Shown piece after piece: positions 1 through 6,738 of a stretch of DNA of 19,228 bases (its first letter is position 1; every line of letters starts with the position of its first letter). The DNA comes from JBLMZW01 sp050259035 (lineage in GTDB: Bacteria; Bacillota; Syntrophomonadia; Syntrophomonadales; DTU052). Under the pieces are notes generated by a model. The model saw nothing but the letters and a program-made list of their open reading frames with translations, did not search any database and was not told the DNA's origin. The DNA is taken from NCBI GenBank assembly GCA_050259035.1, contig JBLMZW010000236.1, forward strand, positions 1 to 19,228, read 5' to 3'. A program made the position numbers and the translations under genes.

Positions 1-115
1 GCCCTACCACAGCCTCCAACGGATCTATTTCTGAAGTATCTCGAAAAGGAAAAATGGAAGGATCGCATGTTTTACGCAACTGTTCAGCGCTTAATTCCAA
101 TCGCTTTAAAGTCAG
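1..115 (-). CDS. Lon-like ATP-dependent protease, N-terminal fragment (partial)
   Basis: Only the first ~38 codons are inside the window; the gene continues past base 1. The frame reads ...ELSAEQLRKTCDPS, then IFPFRDTSEIDPLEAVVG. This matches my memory of the N-terminus of COG1067 Lon-like AAA+ proteases, where a 'CDP..F.F.T..E.EPL..IIGQ' block precedes the ATPase domain. An in-frame TGA lies just upstream. No ATG or GTG is in frame. A GGAGGAG ribosome binding site sits 9 nt before a CTG (113-115), giving MTLKRLELSAEQ; a TTG at 98-100 is the other option. The gene follows the MBL-fold hydrolase on the same strand with an ~80-nt gap, so co-transcription is possible. The family call rests on a short recognisable segment; the start codon is uncertain. 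Confidence 0.6.
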   Translation of the reverse strand, partial: MTLKRLELSAEQLRKTCDPSIFPFRDTSEIDPLEAVVG

Positions 116-142
116 TTTCGATCACTCCTCCAACAATGTATA

Positions 143-168
143 TGCCAGGCAGATGGATCTCCCTGGCA
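143..168. repeat. 26-bp interrupted palindrome upstream of the Lon-like gene
   Basis: TGCCAGG at 143-149 is matched by CCTGGCA at 162-168, and the interior (AGAT/ATCT) continues the symmetry with one mismatched pair. It lies between the MBL-fold gene stop and the GGAGGAG ribosome binding site of the Lon-like gene. No U-tract follows on the minus strand, so it is not a standard terminator. It could be an operator or an mRNA hairpin. This is seen directly; the role is unknown. Confidence 0.5.
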
Positions 169-194
169 CCTTCCTGGATCTTAATATCCGGGAT

Positions 195-1019
195 TTAGAA
201 AGTCTTTTTATAACCGGTTTCGGCCTTGATCACTCGCTCACCCAGTTCCTGCACCATTATTGCAGTAGGTTTAAAACCGGTACAATGTGCAACTACTATG
301 CTCTCTACATCATATGCGCGCAGCATTTCAATAGTTTTTAATATTCTTTCCTGGCTGGCACTAATGAGATGAGTGCCGCCTACCCACGCTCTGATTTTGT
401 TTTTCCCGGTAAGCTGTCTTGCATATGATAGGGTGTTTATCATGCCTGCATGAGCGCATCCACTGATTATTACAAGGCCATTATCAGTATCAATTATTAA
501 GGCCTGTTCATCTTCCATCAGGTCAGGAATTTCTTGTTGTTTTCTTTCTATAAAAAAAGGACCTCCGGTATCTTCAAAATCATTGGTGCGCGGAATGCTT
601 CCGCTGAGGAATACCCCCGGCATAAGTTCTAAAGGTTCACTATTGGTGACGAGACGCCCCCCCCTGGATTCAATCGTTGTTATTTCAGGTATACCGATCT
701 CCTTCTTGTGCTCCCCTTTGCCAATGTATTTAGGGAGCATTGCTTCCGAGTGGAGGTATATGTCCCGGGGACCCAGGTATTCTAAGACTGAAAGCAGCCC
801 ATTAGTATGATCAAAATGTCCATGGCTAATGACGATCTTTTCTATTTCGTCCGGATCAATTCGCATAAACTTCATGTTTTTAACCAGACCGTCATCCAAA
901 CCGGTATCAAATAGTATACCGTGGTTATCAACTTTTACTAGTATTCCCAGCCCGTATTCTCCGCACAAGCCAGGAACCGGAGTAGTATTTTCAATCAATA
1001 CTGCTATTTCAACTTTCAT
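195..1019 (-). CDS. MBL-fold metallohydrolase, COG1237 (dihydropterin-phosphate synthase-like)
   Basis: A 274-aa metallo-beta-lactamase-fold hydrolase. Motifs are HGHFDH at residues 66-71, GCAH at 187-190, GGTHL at 214-218 and HCTG at 245-248. This set, with the N-terminal VLIENTTPVPGLCGEYGLG segment, is typical of COG1237, the family of archaeal 7,8-dihydropterin-6-methyl-4-(ribofuranosyl)aminobenzene phosphate synthase homologues. In bacteria the physiological substrate is mostly unknown. No signal peptide is seen, so it is probably cytosolic. I chose the ATG at 1017-1019 because AGGAGG lies just upstream and the protein then starts at the conserved MKVEIAVLIEN; a longer frame (to 1106) would overlap the PBP gene. 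It lies 59 nt downstream of the PBP gene on the same strand. Confidence 0.85.
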   Translation of the reverse strand: MKVEIAVLIENTTPVPGLCGEYGLGILVKVDNHGILFDTGLDDGLVKNMKFMRIDPDEIEKIVISHGHFDHTNGLLSVLEYLGPRDIYLHSEAMLPKYIGKGEHKKEIGIPEITTIESRGGRLVTNSEPLELMPGVFLSGSIPRTNDFEDTGGPFFIERKQQEIPDLMEDEQALIIDTDNGLVIISGCAHAGMINTLSYARQLTGKNKIRAWVGGTHLISASQERILKTIEMLRAYDVESIVVAHCTGFKPTAIMVQELGERVIKAETGYKKTF

Positions 1020-1078
1020 TATATTGCCCTCCTGGTATGTCTGCTGCTGCCAACAAGTTAATCCTATAATGCAATTCT

Positions 1079-3109
1079 CTATCTCCGTAAAATATCCTTC
1101 CACCATTTTCTAAACCCATTATAGGCTTGCGCTCCAGGTGATTGGCCTTCTCCCTGGTTCCCGGGCTGTCCCTCTTCGTCTCCAAACCACTGCCACCAAT
1201 TAAATGAAGGCTGGTGCACGTAACATACATCCAGTGGCTCGGTTCCGGATAAGAACGCCATTTCGTTGGGTCGTGGGCAATAATCCGTGGCCAGCATCCC
1301 CGTATCCAGGCAAATATCACGCTTAGTAATACCACTGGGCTGCTCAAAAGCCTTTTTGGGGAGTTTGGTCAGACCGTTTTTCATAAAGCCAGCCCATATC
1401 GGGCCAGCTATCTGCCCACCCGGAATGCCTACTGATTTCAACTGAGTATCGTAGCCGACCCACACGGCACAGCTTATCTGCGGTGTGTAGCCGACGAACC
1501 ACGCATCGCGATAATTCTGAGTAGTCCCAGTTTTGCCAGCCGCCGGCCGGCCTACCTCTGGTCCCAGGTGGGATCCGGTTCCCCCTGGCTTAAGTACTGC
1601 CTGCAAAATATCAGTAATTAAATAGGCGTTTTGTGAAGAAACCACAGTCTTCCCCTGGGGCTGAGACTCCTGTAACACACGCCCAAAACGATCAGTTATC
1701 TTGGTAATCATCATCGGAGTGTAAAGTGTTCCACCGTTGGCAAATACCGCATAACCATTAGCCATCTCCAGTGGGCTGACATCAGATGTACCCAGAACCT
1801 GCGGGAGGTACGGTTCTACTGGCTGCTTAAAGCCAAAGGTACTGGCATGGGACGCTGTCTTAGCCGGCCCCAGAGCTTCATTTAACCTAACCGATACCAC
1901 ATTATCAGAAATCATTATGGCTTCTTTCAGGGTGAACGGACGGTAGTGATAAGGGTTGTTTCCATAGTCGGTTGGACTGTATCCTTCCTCTCCCCCGGCT
2001 TCAAACCATACCGGTTCGCACATTATAGTCGTAGCCTCAGTGTACCCTTTCAACATAGCATAGGAATAAATATAGGGTTTAAAAGAAGATCCCGCCTGCC
2101 TGAAGCCATCAACAGCCCGATTAAATGGCGCAGTAGTAATATCTCTTCCCCCGATCATTGCCCTAACCTGCCCACTTCCTGTATCTACCGCCACCAGAGC
2201 TGCTTGTAATCCTTCGGGCTGGCTATCCATAACCTGATCGTAAGACTTTTGGGCAGCTTTCTGCATATCCAAGTCCAAAGTAGTGAATACCCGTAGACCT
2301 CCACTGAAAACCATGGAAGTACCATATTTCTTCACCAGGTAATTAACCACAGTCTGGTCGAAGTAAGGCGCATCCCCTTTGGTTACCTTTGTTTTACGAT
2401 AGTTTAATTTTTGTTGGTAAGCCTGGTCCGCTTCTTCTCGGGTTATATATTTTTGTTTCACCATAAAGTCGAGTACTACTTTTTGTCTCTCCTTAGCATG
2501 GTCAGGGTGTTGGTATGGGTCGTAGTAAGCAGGACGCCGCGGTATACTTACTAAAATGGTGCTCTCCGCCAGACTTAACCGGGACGCTGATTTTCCGAAA
2601 TATGTTCGGGAAGCGGCTTCAATGCCATTTGCGCCTTCCCCAAAATAAATGGAATTAAGGTATAACTCCAGTATTTCGTCCTTGGTATACCTGCTTTCCA
2701 GGGCAAAGGTATAAAAAAGTTCTTTGATCTTACGGGCGAAGGTCCGCTCTTGAGTTAAATATAGGATTTTAGCGGTCTGTTGGGTAATTGTGCTTCCGCC
2801 TGCCACCACATGTCCATGTTTAACGTCAATCCAGAAGGCTCTTAGTATTCCAATTACATCAATTCCATGATGCCGGTAGAAATTTTTGTCCTCGGCGGAT
2901 ATGAAGCCTTCCTCAACGTAATCCGATACTTGATCCAGACTTACCTGAACCCGATCTTGTTCATAAATGCTTTTTATCTTACGGCCATGAACATCATAGA
3001 GTACCGATGGTTCTGGCATCTTAGCCCCGGGTATAATCCAGCTAAAACCGGCGCCCATTAAAATGAGAAATAATATTATGGCAACGAGTAAATAAGCAGG
3101 TTTCCTCAT
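1079..3109 (-). CDS. Class A penicillin-binding protein (bifunctional transglycosylase/transpeptidase)
   Basis: A 676-aa PBP1A-family enzyme that polymerises glycan strands and cross-links peptides outside the membrane. An N-terminal signal anchor spans residues ~4-24. The GT51 domain shows the catalytic-Glu block EDKNFY (72-77), GGSTITQQ (104-111) and RKIKE (126-130). The transpeptidase domain shows SSFK with nucleophile Ser341, SDN at 401-403 and KTGT at 526-529, so all catalytic motifs are intact. After the catalytic domain comes a short Cys-containing tail (C600, C611, C629), then a Gly/Gln-rich linker and a basic C-terminus. The ATG at 3107-3109 follows a GAGGAAAA ribosome binding site; a GGAGG lies further upstream. 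It is transcribed divergently from corA. The subtype (PbpF/PonA-like) cannot be settled. Confidence 0.95.
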   Translation of the reverse strand: MRKPAYLLVAIILFLILMGAGFSWIIPGAKMPEPSVLYDVHGRKIKSIYEQDRVQVSLDQVSDYVEEGFISAEDKNFYRHHGIDVIGILRAFWIDVKHGHVVAGGSTITQQTAKILYLTQERTFARKIKELFYTFALESRYTKDEILELYLNSIYFGEGANGIEAASRTYFGKSASRLSLAESTILVSIPRRPAYYDPYQHPDHAKERQKVVLDFMVKQKYITREEADQAYQQKLNYRKTKVTKGDAPYFDQTVVNYLVKKYGTSMVFSGGLRVFTTLDLDMQKAAQKSYDQVMDSQPEGLQAALVAVDTGSGQVRAMIGGRDITTAPFNRAVDGFRQAGSSFKPYIYSYAMLKGYTEATTIMCEPVWFEAGGEEGYSPTDYGNNPYHYRPFTLKEAIMISDNVVSVRLNEALGPAKTASHASTFGFKQPVEPYLPQVLGTSDVSPLEMANGYAVFANGGTLYTPMMITKITDRFGRVLQESQPQGKTVVSSQNAYLITDILQAVLKPGGTGSHLGPEVGRPAAGKTGTTQNYRDAWFVGYTPQISCAVWVGYDTQLKSVGIPGGQIAGPIWAGFMKNGLTKLPKKAFEQPSGITKRDICLDTGMLATDYCPRPNEMAFLSGTEPLDVCYVHQPSFNWWQWFGDEEGQPGNQGEGQSPGAQAYNGFRKWWKDILRR

Positions 3110-3185
3110 TTTTCCTCACTCATCCTCCGATTAGAATTTTCCCCCAACTCAGGTTGTTTATCCATATCATAGCCAGTCCCATAAG

Positions 3186-3215
3186 TTGACAACCGGAAGT
3201 TTCAATGAGTATAGT
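3186..3215 (+). promoter_or_regulatory. Sigma-A promoter for corA
   Basis: TTGACA (3186-3191) and TATAGT (3210-3215) are separated by 18 bp, a near-consensus housekeeping promoter. It predicts a start near 3222 and an untranslated leader of ~150 nt before corA. The -35 lies in GTTGACAAC, whose complement supplies a TTGTCA that might serve the divergent PBP gene; the minus-strand -10 match is poor, so I do not annotate that one separately. Confidence 0.65.
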
Positions 3216-3248
3216 ATGAATGGGTTTCAAATTTATCGTTAAAGGGTG

Positions 3249-3346
3249 GTGGTAAAATGGATCCCATACCATTGCGAAAGTGCCTCAATCATTCAATAAT
3301 AAATATTGCACTGGGAGGGGTTTTTTACCACTTTTATTTTTAATCC
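3249..3346 (+). promoter_or_regulatory. Structured corA leader, possible attenuator
   Basis: GTGGTAAAA (3249-3257) can pair perfectly with TTTTACCAC (3323-3331). The 3' arm is followed directly by a U-rich run (3332-3342), as in an intrinsic terminator with a long loop. Inside the loop smaller hairpins are possible: AGTG with CACT, and CAATA with TATTG. The 5' arm overlaps the start and the 3' arm overlaps the end of a short reading frame (3257-3343), so translation would open the stem. I could not match it to the M-box (Mg2+) riboswitch consensus. Control of corA by attenuation is an inference. Confidence 0.4.
3257..3343 (+). CDS. Possible 28-aa leader peptide upstream of corA
   Basis: ATG at 3257-3259 opens a 28-codon frame starting MDPIPLRKCLNHS and ending at TAA 3341-3343, 30 nt before the corA start. 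AAAGGG (3241-3246) is a modest ribosome binding site at 10-nt spacing. The N-terminus (acidic residue, Pro, x, Pro, then basic residues) recalls the MgtL leader peptide of enteric bacteria (MEPDPTPLPRRR), whose acidic/proline start destabilises ribosomes at low Mg2+. The frame fits almost exactly between the arms of the hairpin described for this leader. It could be chance; no homologue can be checked here. Confidence 0.3.
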   Translation: MDPIPLRKCLNHSIINIALGGVFYHFYF

Positions 3347-3373
3347 TTCCATGTGCCAAAAGGAGGGATTACG

Positions 3374-4351
3374 GTGATTAAGACCTATTTCTTCAACCAT
3401 GCCGAGGATGCCATCTTTCACGATGTTGATCTATCCGAAAAAGACGTCTTACTGGCTGACCCCAAGAACCTCCTCTGGATCGATCTTTACGACTGTTCGG
3501 AAAAAGAATTAACTTATATGGGCGAGGTATTCGATTTTCACCCTCTGGCCCTGGAGGACTGTCTGCAGGAAAGCCCGAGAGCGAAAGTCGACTGGTACGA
3601 CGATGGTTACCACTTCTTCGTTTTTCATTCCCTTCGCTACTTTGAAGAAGCAGAGGATGATGAAATAACCAGTATCGAATTGGATGTCTTCCTGGGGGCC
3701 AACTATGTTGTGACCATTCACCCTACAGCGCTTTCCGCCGTCGGCAAAGTAGCTCGTATTTGTTTAGGCGGATCAGAACTTATGAACCGGGGCCCAGATT
3801 ATATGCTGTACAGCATAGTTGACAACCTGGTTGATGATTATTTCCCTATTATTGAACGCCTGGGAGAAAGAATCGACGAACTGGAAGATGAGATCTACAT
3901 TAATCCGGCTCATGAAATTACTGAAGAAATAATGGCTTTAAAACGGACTATTATATTATTACGTAAGGTTATTCTCCCGCAGCGCAGGATTTTCGCCAAT
4001 GTTAACGGTCGTTATTCATTTGTTATATCTGAAGACAATAAGCCTTATTACCTGGACCTGGTGGAACATCTTGACCGCATAATTGATGCTTCTGATACCT
4101 ATCGCGACCTGGTTAACAGCTCGATGGAGACTTATTACTCGATAGTATCCAACCGAACTAATGAGATAGTCCGAGTACTGACTATTATTTCGACAATTAT
4201 GATGCCATTGACCTTCATAACAGGTTTATACGGGATGAATGTCCATATCCCGGGCCATAACAACCCCAATTACTTCTGGTTCATTGCGACCGGATGCAGC
4301 CTATTAGTCACTACCATGCTGACCGTATTTCACCGTAAAAGGTGGGTCTAA
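3374..4351 (+). CDS. corA: CorA-family magnesium/divalent cation channel
   Basis: A 325-aa CorA-type channel that forms a homopentamer in the membrane and admits Mg2+ (also Co2+ or Ni2+ in some members). The large N-terminal cytoplasmic domain is followed by a long acidic/helical stalk (~150-265). Two C-terminal transmembrane helices lie at ~267-286 and ~300-319, separated by the signature YGMN (286-289). The C-terminus is basic (HRKRWV), as in the family. I chose the GTG at 3374-3376 because AGGAGG (3361-3366) lies 7 nt upstream; a longer frame from 3353 would contain the ribosome binding site itself. It is the only well-supported plus-strand gene here and converges on yyaC across a bidirectional terminator. 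Confidence 0.93.
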   Translation: MIKTYFFNHAEDAIFHDVDLSEKDVLLADPKNLLWIDLYDCSEKELTYMGEVFDFHPLALEDCLQESPRAKVDWYDDGYHFFVFHSLRYFEEAEDDEITSIELDVFLGANYVVTIHPTALSAVGKVARICLGGSELMNRGPDYMLYSIVDNLVDDYFPIIERLGERIDELEDEIYINPAHEITEEIMALKRTIILLRKVILPQRRIFANVNGRYSFVISEDNKPYYLDLVEHLDRIIDASDTYRDLVNSSMETYYSIVSNRTNEIVRVLTIISTIMMPLTFITGLYGMNVHIPGHNNPNYFWFIATGCSLLVTTMLTVFHRKRWV

Positions 4352-4368
4352 TCATTTAATTAGAATTC

Positions 4369-4395
4369 TTAGTTCGGCATTCCGCGCCGAACTAA
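4369..4395. repeat. 10-bp perfect hairpin downstream of corA
   Basis: TTAGTTCGGC (4369-4378) and GCCGAACTAA (4386-4395) form a perfect 10-bp stem with a 7-nt loop, 17 nt after the corA stop. The T-run (eight T) begins about 15 nt later rather than directly after the stem. It is therefore either an atypical terminator or an mRNA-stabilising 3' hairpin. Confidence 0.6.
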
Positions 4396-4440
4396 GTGAT
4401 ACAATAATCGTTTTTTTTACGAAGACTCTTTTTTATGCTT

Positions 4441-4473
4441 AAAGGAGCAGGCCCTACCGGTTCTGCTCCTTTT
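4441..4473. terminator. Bidirectional terminator between corA and yyaC
   Basis: AAAGGAGCAG (4441-4450) and CTGCTCCTTT (4463-4472) pair over 10 bp with a 12-nt loop. The stem ends in T-rich stretches on both strands, so it can stop transcription from corA and from the converging yyaC operon. The yyaC stop codon (4454-4456) lies in the loop, so the last codons of yyaC form one arm. Confidence 0.75.
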
Positions 4474-4999
4474 CCCATCTTATGATGCCCCGGGTTATTA
4501 CCCTGGCCATAGCATATACCAGGTTAAGTCTTCCCTGAGTTATGTGACCTGTGCCTCCGCCTCCCGAGTAAATCCCCACCTTACCCAGAATCGAAATATC
4601 TCCAACCCGGGGGAGGTTCTTCTGCATGGCTCGGCCGGGAATAATCCCGCCGGGCTTAACCTCTATAAGACCTACTTCATCACGGCTGCCAAGTGAAGCG
4701 TCAATGGCCAGTTCCAAGCAGCCCGGATCATTGTTCCTGATACTGTTGATTCGCCCCACCAGATTACGAGCATGTAAGGGATTATCTAAGCTGCCAACTA
4801 TGGACAAAGAAGTGTTTCTTTCATTTAACATAGTCCCCACGAGGGGACCAAGCGAATCCGGGATGTTGCGATCTGTACCAATACATAATAATACAACCTT
4901 CTTGTCAACGGGGTTGGTGATTGATCTCAGCGCCGCTGCCAGACCGGCTTCGGTCTCCGGATCAGTATACATACCTTTATAAATAGATGCATTCAGCAC
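4454..4999 (-). CDS. yyaC: YyaC family sporulation protein (DUF1256)
   Basis: A 181-aa member of the DUF1256/YyaC family, found in endospore formers and structurally related to the spore germination protease GPR. Recognised blocks are CIGTDRNIPDSLGPLVG (39-55), SLDNPLHARNL (70-80), AIDASLGS (98-105), a KPGGIIPG stretch (115-122) and a glycine-rich YSGGGGTGH (144-152). Length is normal. The physiological substrate is not established for the family. The start is a GTG at 4997-4999 that shares a base with the hisC stop (TAGTG), with GGAGGA just upstream, so translation is probably coupled to hisC. It is the last gene of the ior-hisC cluster and ends in the bidirectional terminator. Its presence argues for an endospore-forming host. 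Confidence 0.9.
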   Translation of the reverse strand: MLNASIYKGMYTDPETEAGLAAALRSITNPVDKKVVLLCIGTDRNIPDSLGPLVGTMLNERNTSLSIVGSLDNPLHARNLVGRINSIRNNDPGCLELAIDASLGSRDEVGLIEVKPGGIIPGRAMQKNLPRVGDISILGKVGIYSGGGGTGHITQGRLNLVYAMARVITRGIIRWEKEQNR

Positions 5000-6111
5000 T
5001 ATTCCTCCAGTACCGCTTTAAGGTTGTCTATAAAACGTTCATTTTCACTGGCAGTACCAATAGTTACTCTGATGTGGTGAGGGAATCCGAAGACATTTCC
5101 GGTTCTTACGATTACTCCCCGTCTGAGAAGTGCCTGGAACACTGCCTGACAATCGTGTTTAACATCAACAAATATGAAATTAGCCTGAGTAGGAACATAG
5201 GCCAGTCCCATTTTCTCGAAAGCCCGGTAGAGATTGTCCCGCCCCTCTACATTAAGTTTTTGGCTGGACTGCAGATGCTGAATATCTTCCAGAGCACCAA
5301 TAGCAGCCACCTGGGCCAGTGAATTCACGTTAAACGGCTCGCGTACACTGTTAATAACGGTAGCCATCCGTTCTGAGGTAATCCCATACCCTAATCTTAA
5401 CCCGGCCAGACCATATACTTTAGAAAAGGTTTTTAACACAATAACATTGCCGCCTCGATTAAGGTATTCCATGCCGGATACGAAGTCTTCACTGGTTACA
5501 TATTCGGAGTACGCCTCATCAAAAATCACCAGCACATGATCGGGCAAGTCTCTCATAAATTCTTCGATTTCCACTTTTGTAACCATGGTTCCAGTAGGAT
5601 TATTGGGATTACATATATAAACCATTCGGGTGGCCTCTGTAATTCTATTCTTCATTTCCTTAAGATCATGTTTGAACTCCCTGGTTGGAACAGCTATACA
5701 CTCCCCACCCATTTTCGTAGAGACAAACTCGTATTCCGAAAAGGTAGGCGTAGCATATATTACCTCGTTGCCGGGACTTAAAAAGGTTTCAGAAATCATT
5801 CGGACCAGTTCATCCGAACCATTACCCAGGAAAAAGCAGTTTTCATTTAATCCAAATTTCCTGGACAAAGAAATCCTTAGATCGTGACAGGATCCATCCG
5901 GATAGAGACTGATTTTATTCAGGGCCTCCTTGACCCGTTCTAATGCTCGCGGAGATGGGCCGAGCGGATTTTCATTGGAAGCCAGCTTAATAACATTCGA
6001 AATCCCTAGTTCTCTTTCCACTTCTTCAATGGGTTTTCCAGGAACGTAAGGTTTTAGCCGGGTTATCTCCGGCCTGATGTAGTCCTTGGTGAAATCGCCC
6101 ATGTCCAACAT
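4999..6111 (-). CDS. hisC: Histidinol-phosphate / aromatic aminotransferase (HisC family)
   Basis: A 370-aa fold-type I PLP aminotransferase. Motifs are LASNENPLGPSP (43-54), CNPNNPTG (167-174), FDEAY (197-201), the Schiff-base lysine K231 in TFSKVYGLAGLRLGY and the substrate-carboxylate Arg348 in IRVTIGT. These features are those of HisC (imidazole-acetol-phosphate transaminase). No other his gene is present. Instead it starts 6 nt after iorB and overlaps yyaC by one base. HisC enzymes often also accept aromatic amino acids, so here it may supply aromatic 2-oxo acids to IorAB; that is an inference. The annotated ATG (6109-6111) has GAGG too close; a second ATG at 6100-6102 (MGDF...) has better spacing and may be the true start. 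Confidence 0.88.
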   Translation of the reverse strand: MLDMGDFTKDYIRPEITRLKPYVPGKPIEEVERELGISNVIKLASNENPLGPSPRALERVKEALNKISLYPDGSCHDLRISLSRKFGLNENCFFLGNGSDELVRMISETFLSPGNEVIYATPTFSEYEFVSTKMGGECIAVPTREFKHDLKEMKNRITEATRMVYICNPNNPTGTMVTKVEIEEFMRDLPDHVLVIFDEAYSEYVTSEDFVSGMEYLNRGGNVIVLKTFSKVYGLAGLRLGYGITSERMATVINSVREPFNVNSLAQVAAIGALEDIQHLQSSQKLNVEGRDNLYRAFEKMGLAYVPTQANFIFVDVKHDCQAVFQALLRRGVIVRTGNVFGFPHHIRVTIGTASENERFIDNLKAVLEE

Positions 6112-6117
6112 CCTCGC

Positions 6118-6738
6118 TTATAATGATATTCCACTATTATCCAAATAATTCCTGCCGGATTCAGCCGCCTTGAGATTAATATCCATGACCTTCTGTGGGA
6201 CCAGTTTTCTTATTGCCTGATCCAACGAGGCATCAGGAATTCCTATAGCCTTTCCCATGAGGCCTACCATGACTATATTGGCGGCACGATCGTTGCCGCA
6301 TTCCCGGGCCATGTCAGTAGCGTCTAACACCACCGTTCGAGGCACAACATCAGCGATGGCTTTTTCAAGATTATCCGGGTATTGGCTTTCACCATTCATT
6401 ACTGGCAGCGGATCGATTCTTTCATTATTAATAACAATAAGTCCGCCGTCTTTCAGGAACTCTAGATACCTGGCCGCTTCCAGTTTCTCGAAAGCGAGAA
6501 TAATATCCGCTTCTCCCTTTTTTATTATGGGTGAATATACCTTGTGCCCGTAGCGGACCTGAGAAACAACACTGCCTCCCCGCTGGGCCATACCGTGTAT
6601 TTCAGATACCTTAACATCATATCCCAGATCAATGGCAGCCTGAGCAATAACCCGGCTAGCCAGTAAGGTCCCCTGGCCTCCCACTCCTACAATAAGAATA
6701 TTGGTTACTGCGCCTTTATCGCTGGCCTGTACGGTCAT
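6118..6738 (-). CDS. iorB: Indolepyruvate:ferredoxin oxidoreductase beta subunit
   Basis: A 206-aa gamma-domain (POR/IOR) subunit that partners IorA. It contains the glycine-rich GVGGQGTLLASR (18-29) and the family signature SEIHGMAQRGGSVVSQVR (45-62). Length is normal. With IorA it oxidatively decarboxylates aryl pyruvates (indolepyruvate, phenylpyruvate, 4-hydroxyphenylpyruvate) to aryl-acetyl-CoA, reducing ferredoxin in the cytosol. The start ATG (6736-6738) overlaps the iorA stop (TAATG), indicating translational coupling. The hisC-type gene follows after 6 nt. Confidence 0.95.
   Translation of the reverse strand: MTVQASDKGAVTNILIVGVGGQGTLLASRVIAQAAIDLGYDVKVSEIHGMAQRGGSVVSQVRYGHKVYSPIIKKGEADIILAFEKLEAARYLEFLKDGGLIVINNERIDPLPVMNGESQYPDNLEKAIADVVPRTVVLDATDMARECGNDRAANIVMVGLMGKAIGIPDASLDQAIRKLVPQKVMDINLKAAESGRNYLDNSGISL

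Noticed and set aside
1020..1106. N-terminal extension of the COG1237 hydrolase
   Set aside because: Would overlap the PBP coding end, lacks family similarity, and the AGGAGG site fits the shorter start.
3222..3373. M-box Mg2+ riboswitch in the corA leader
   Set aside because: None of the conserved M-box sequence blocks could be recognised, and the stem layout differs.
4369..4395. Classical intrinsic terminator of corA
   Set aside because: Strong stem, but the T-run begins about 15 nt too far downstream; kept as a hairpin of unknown role.
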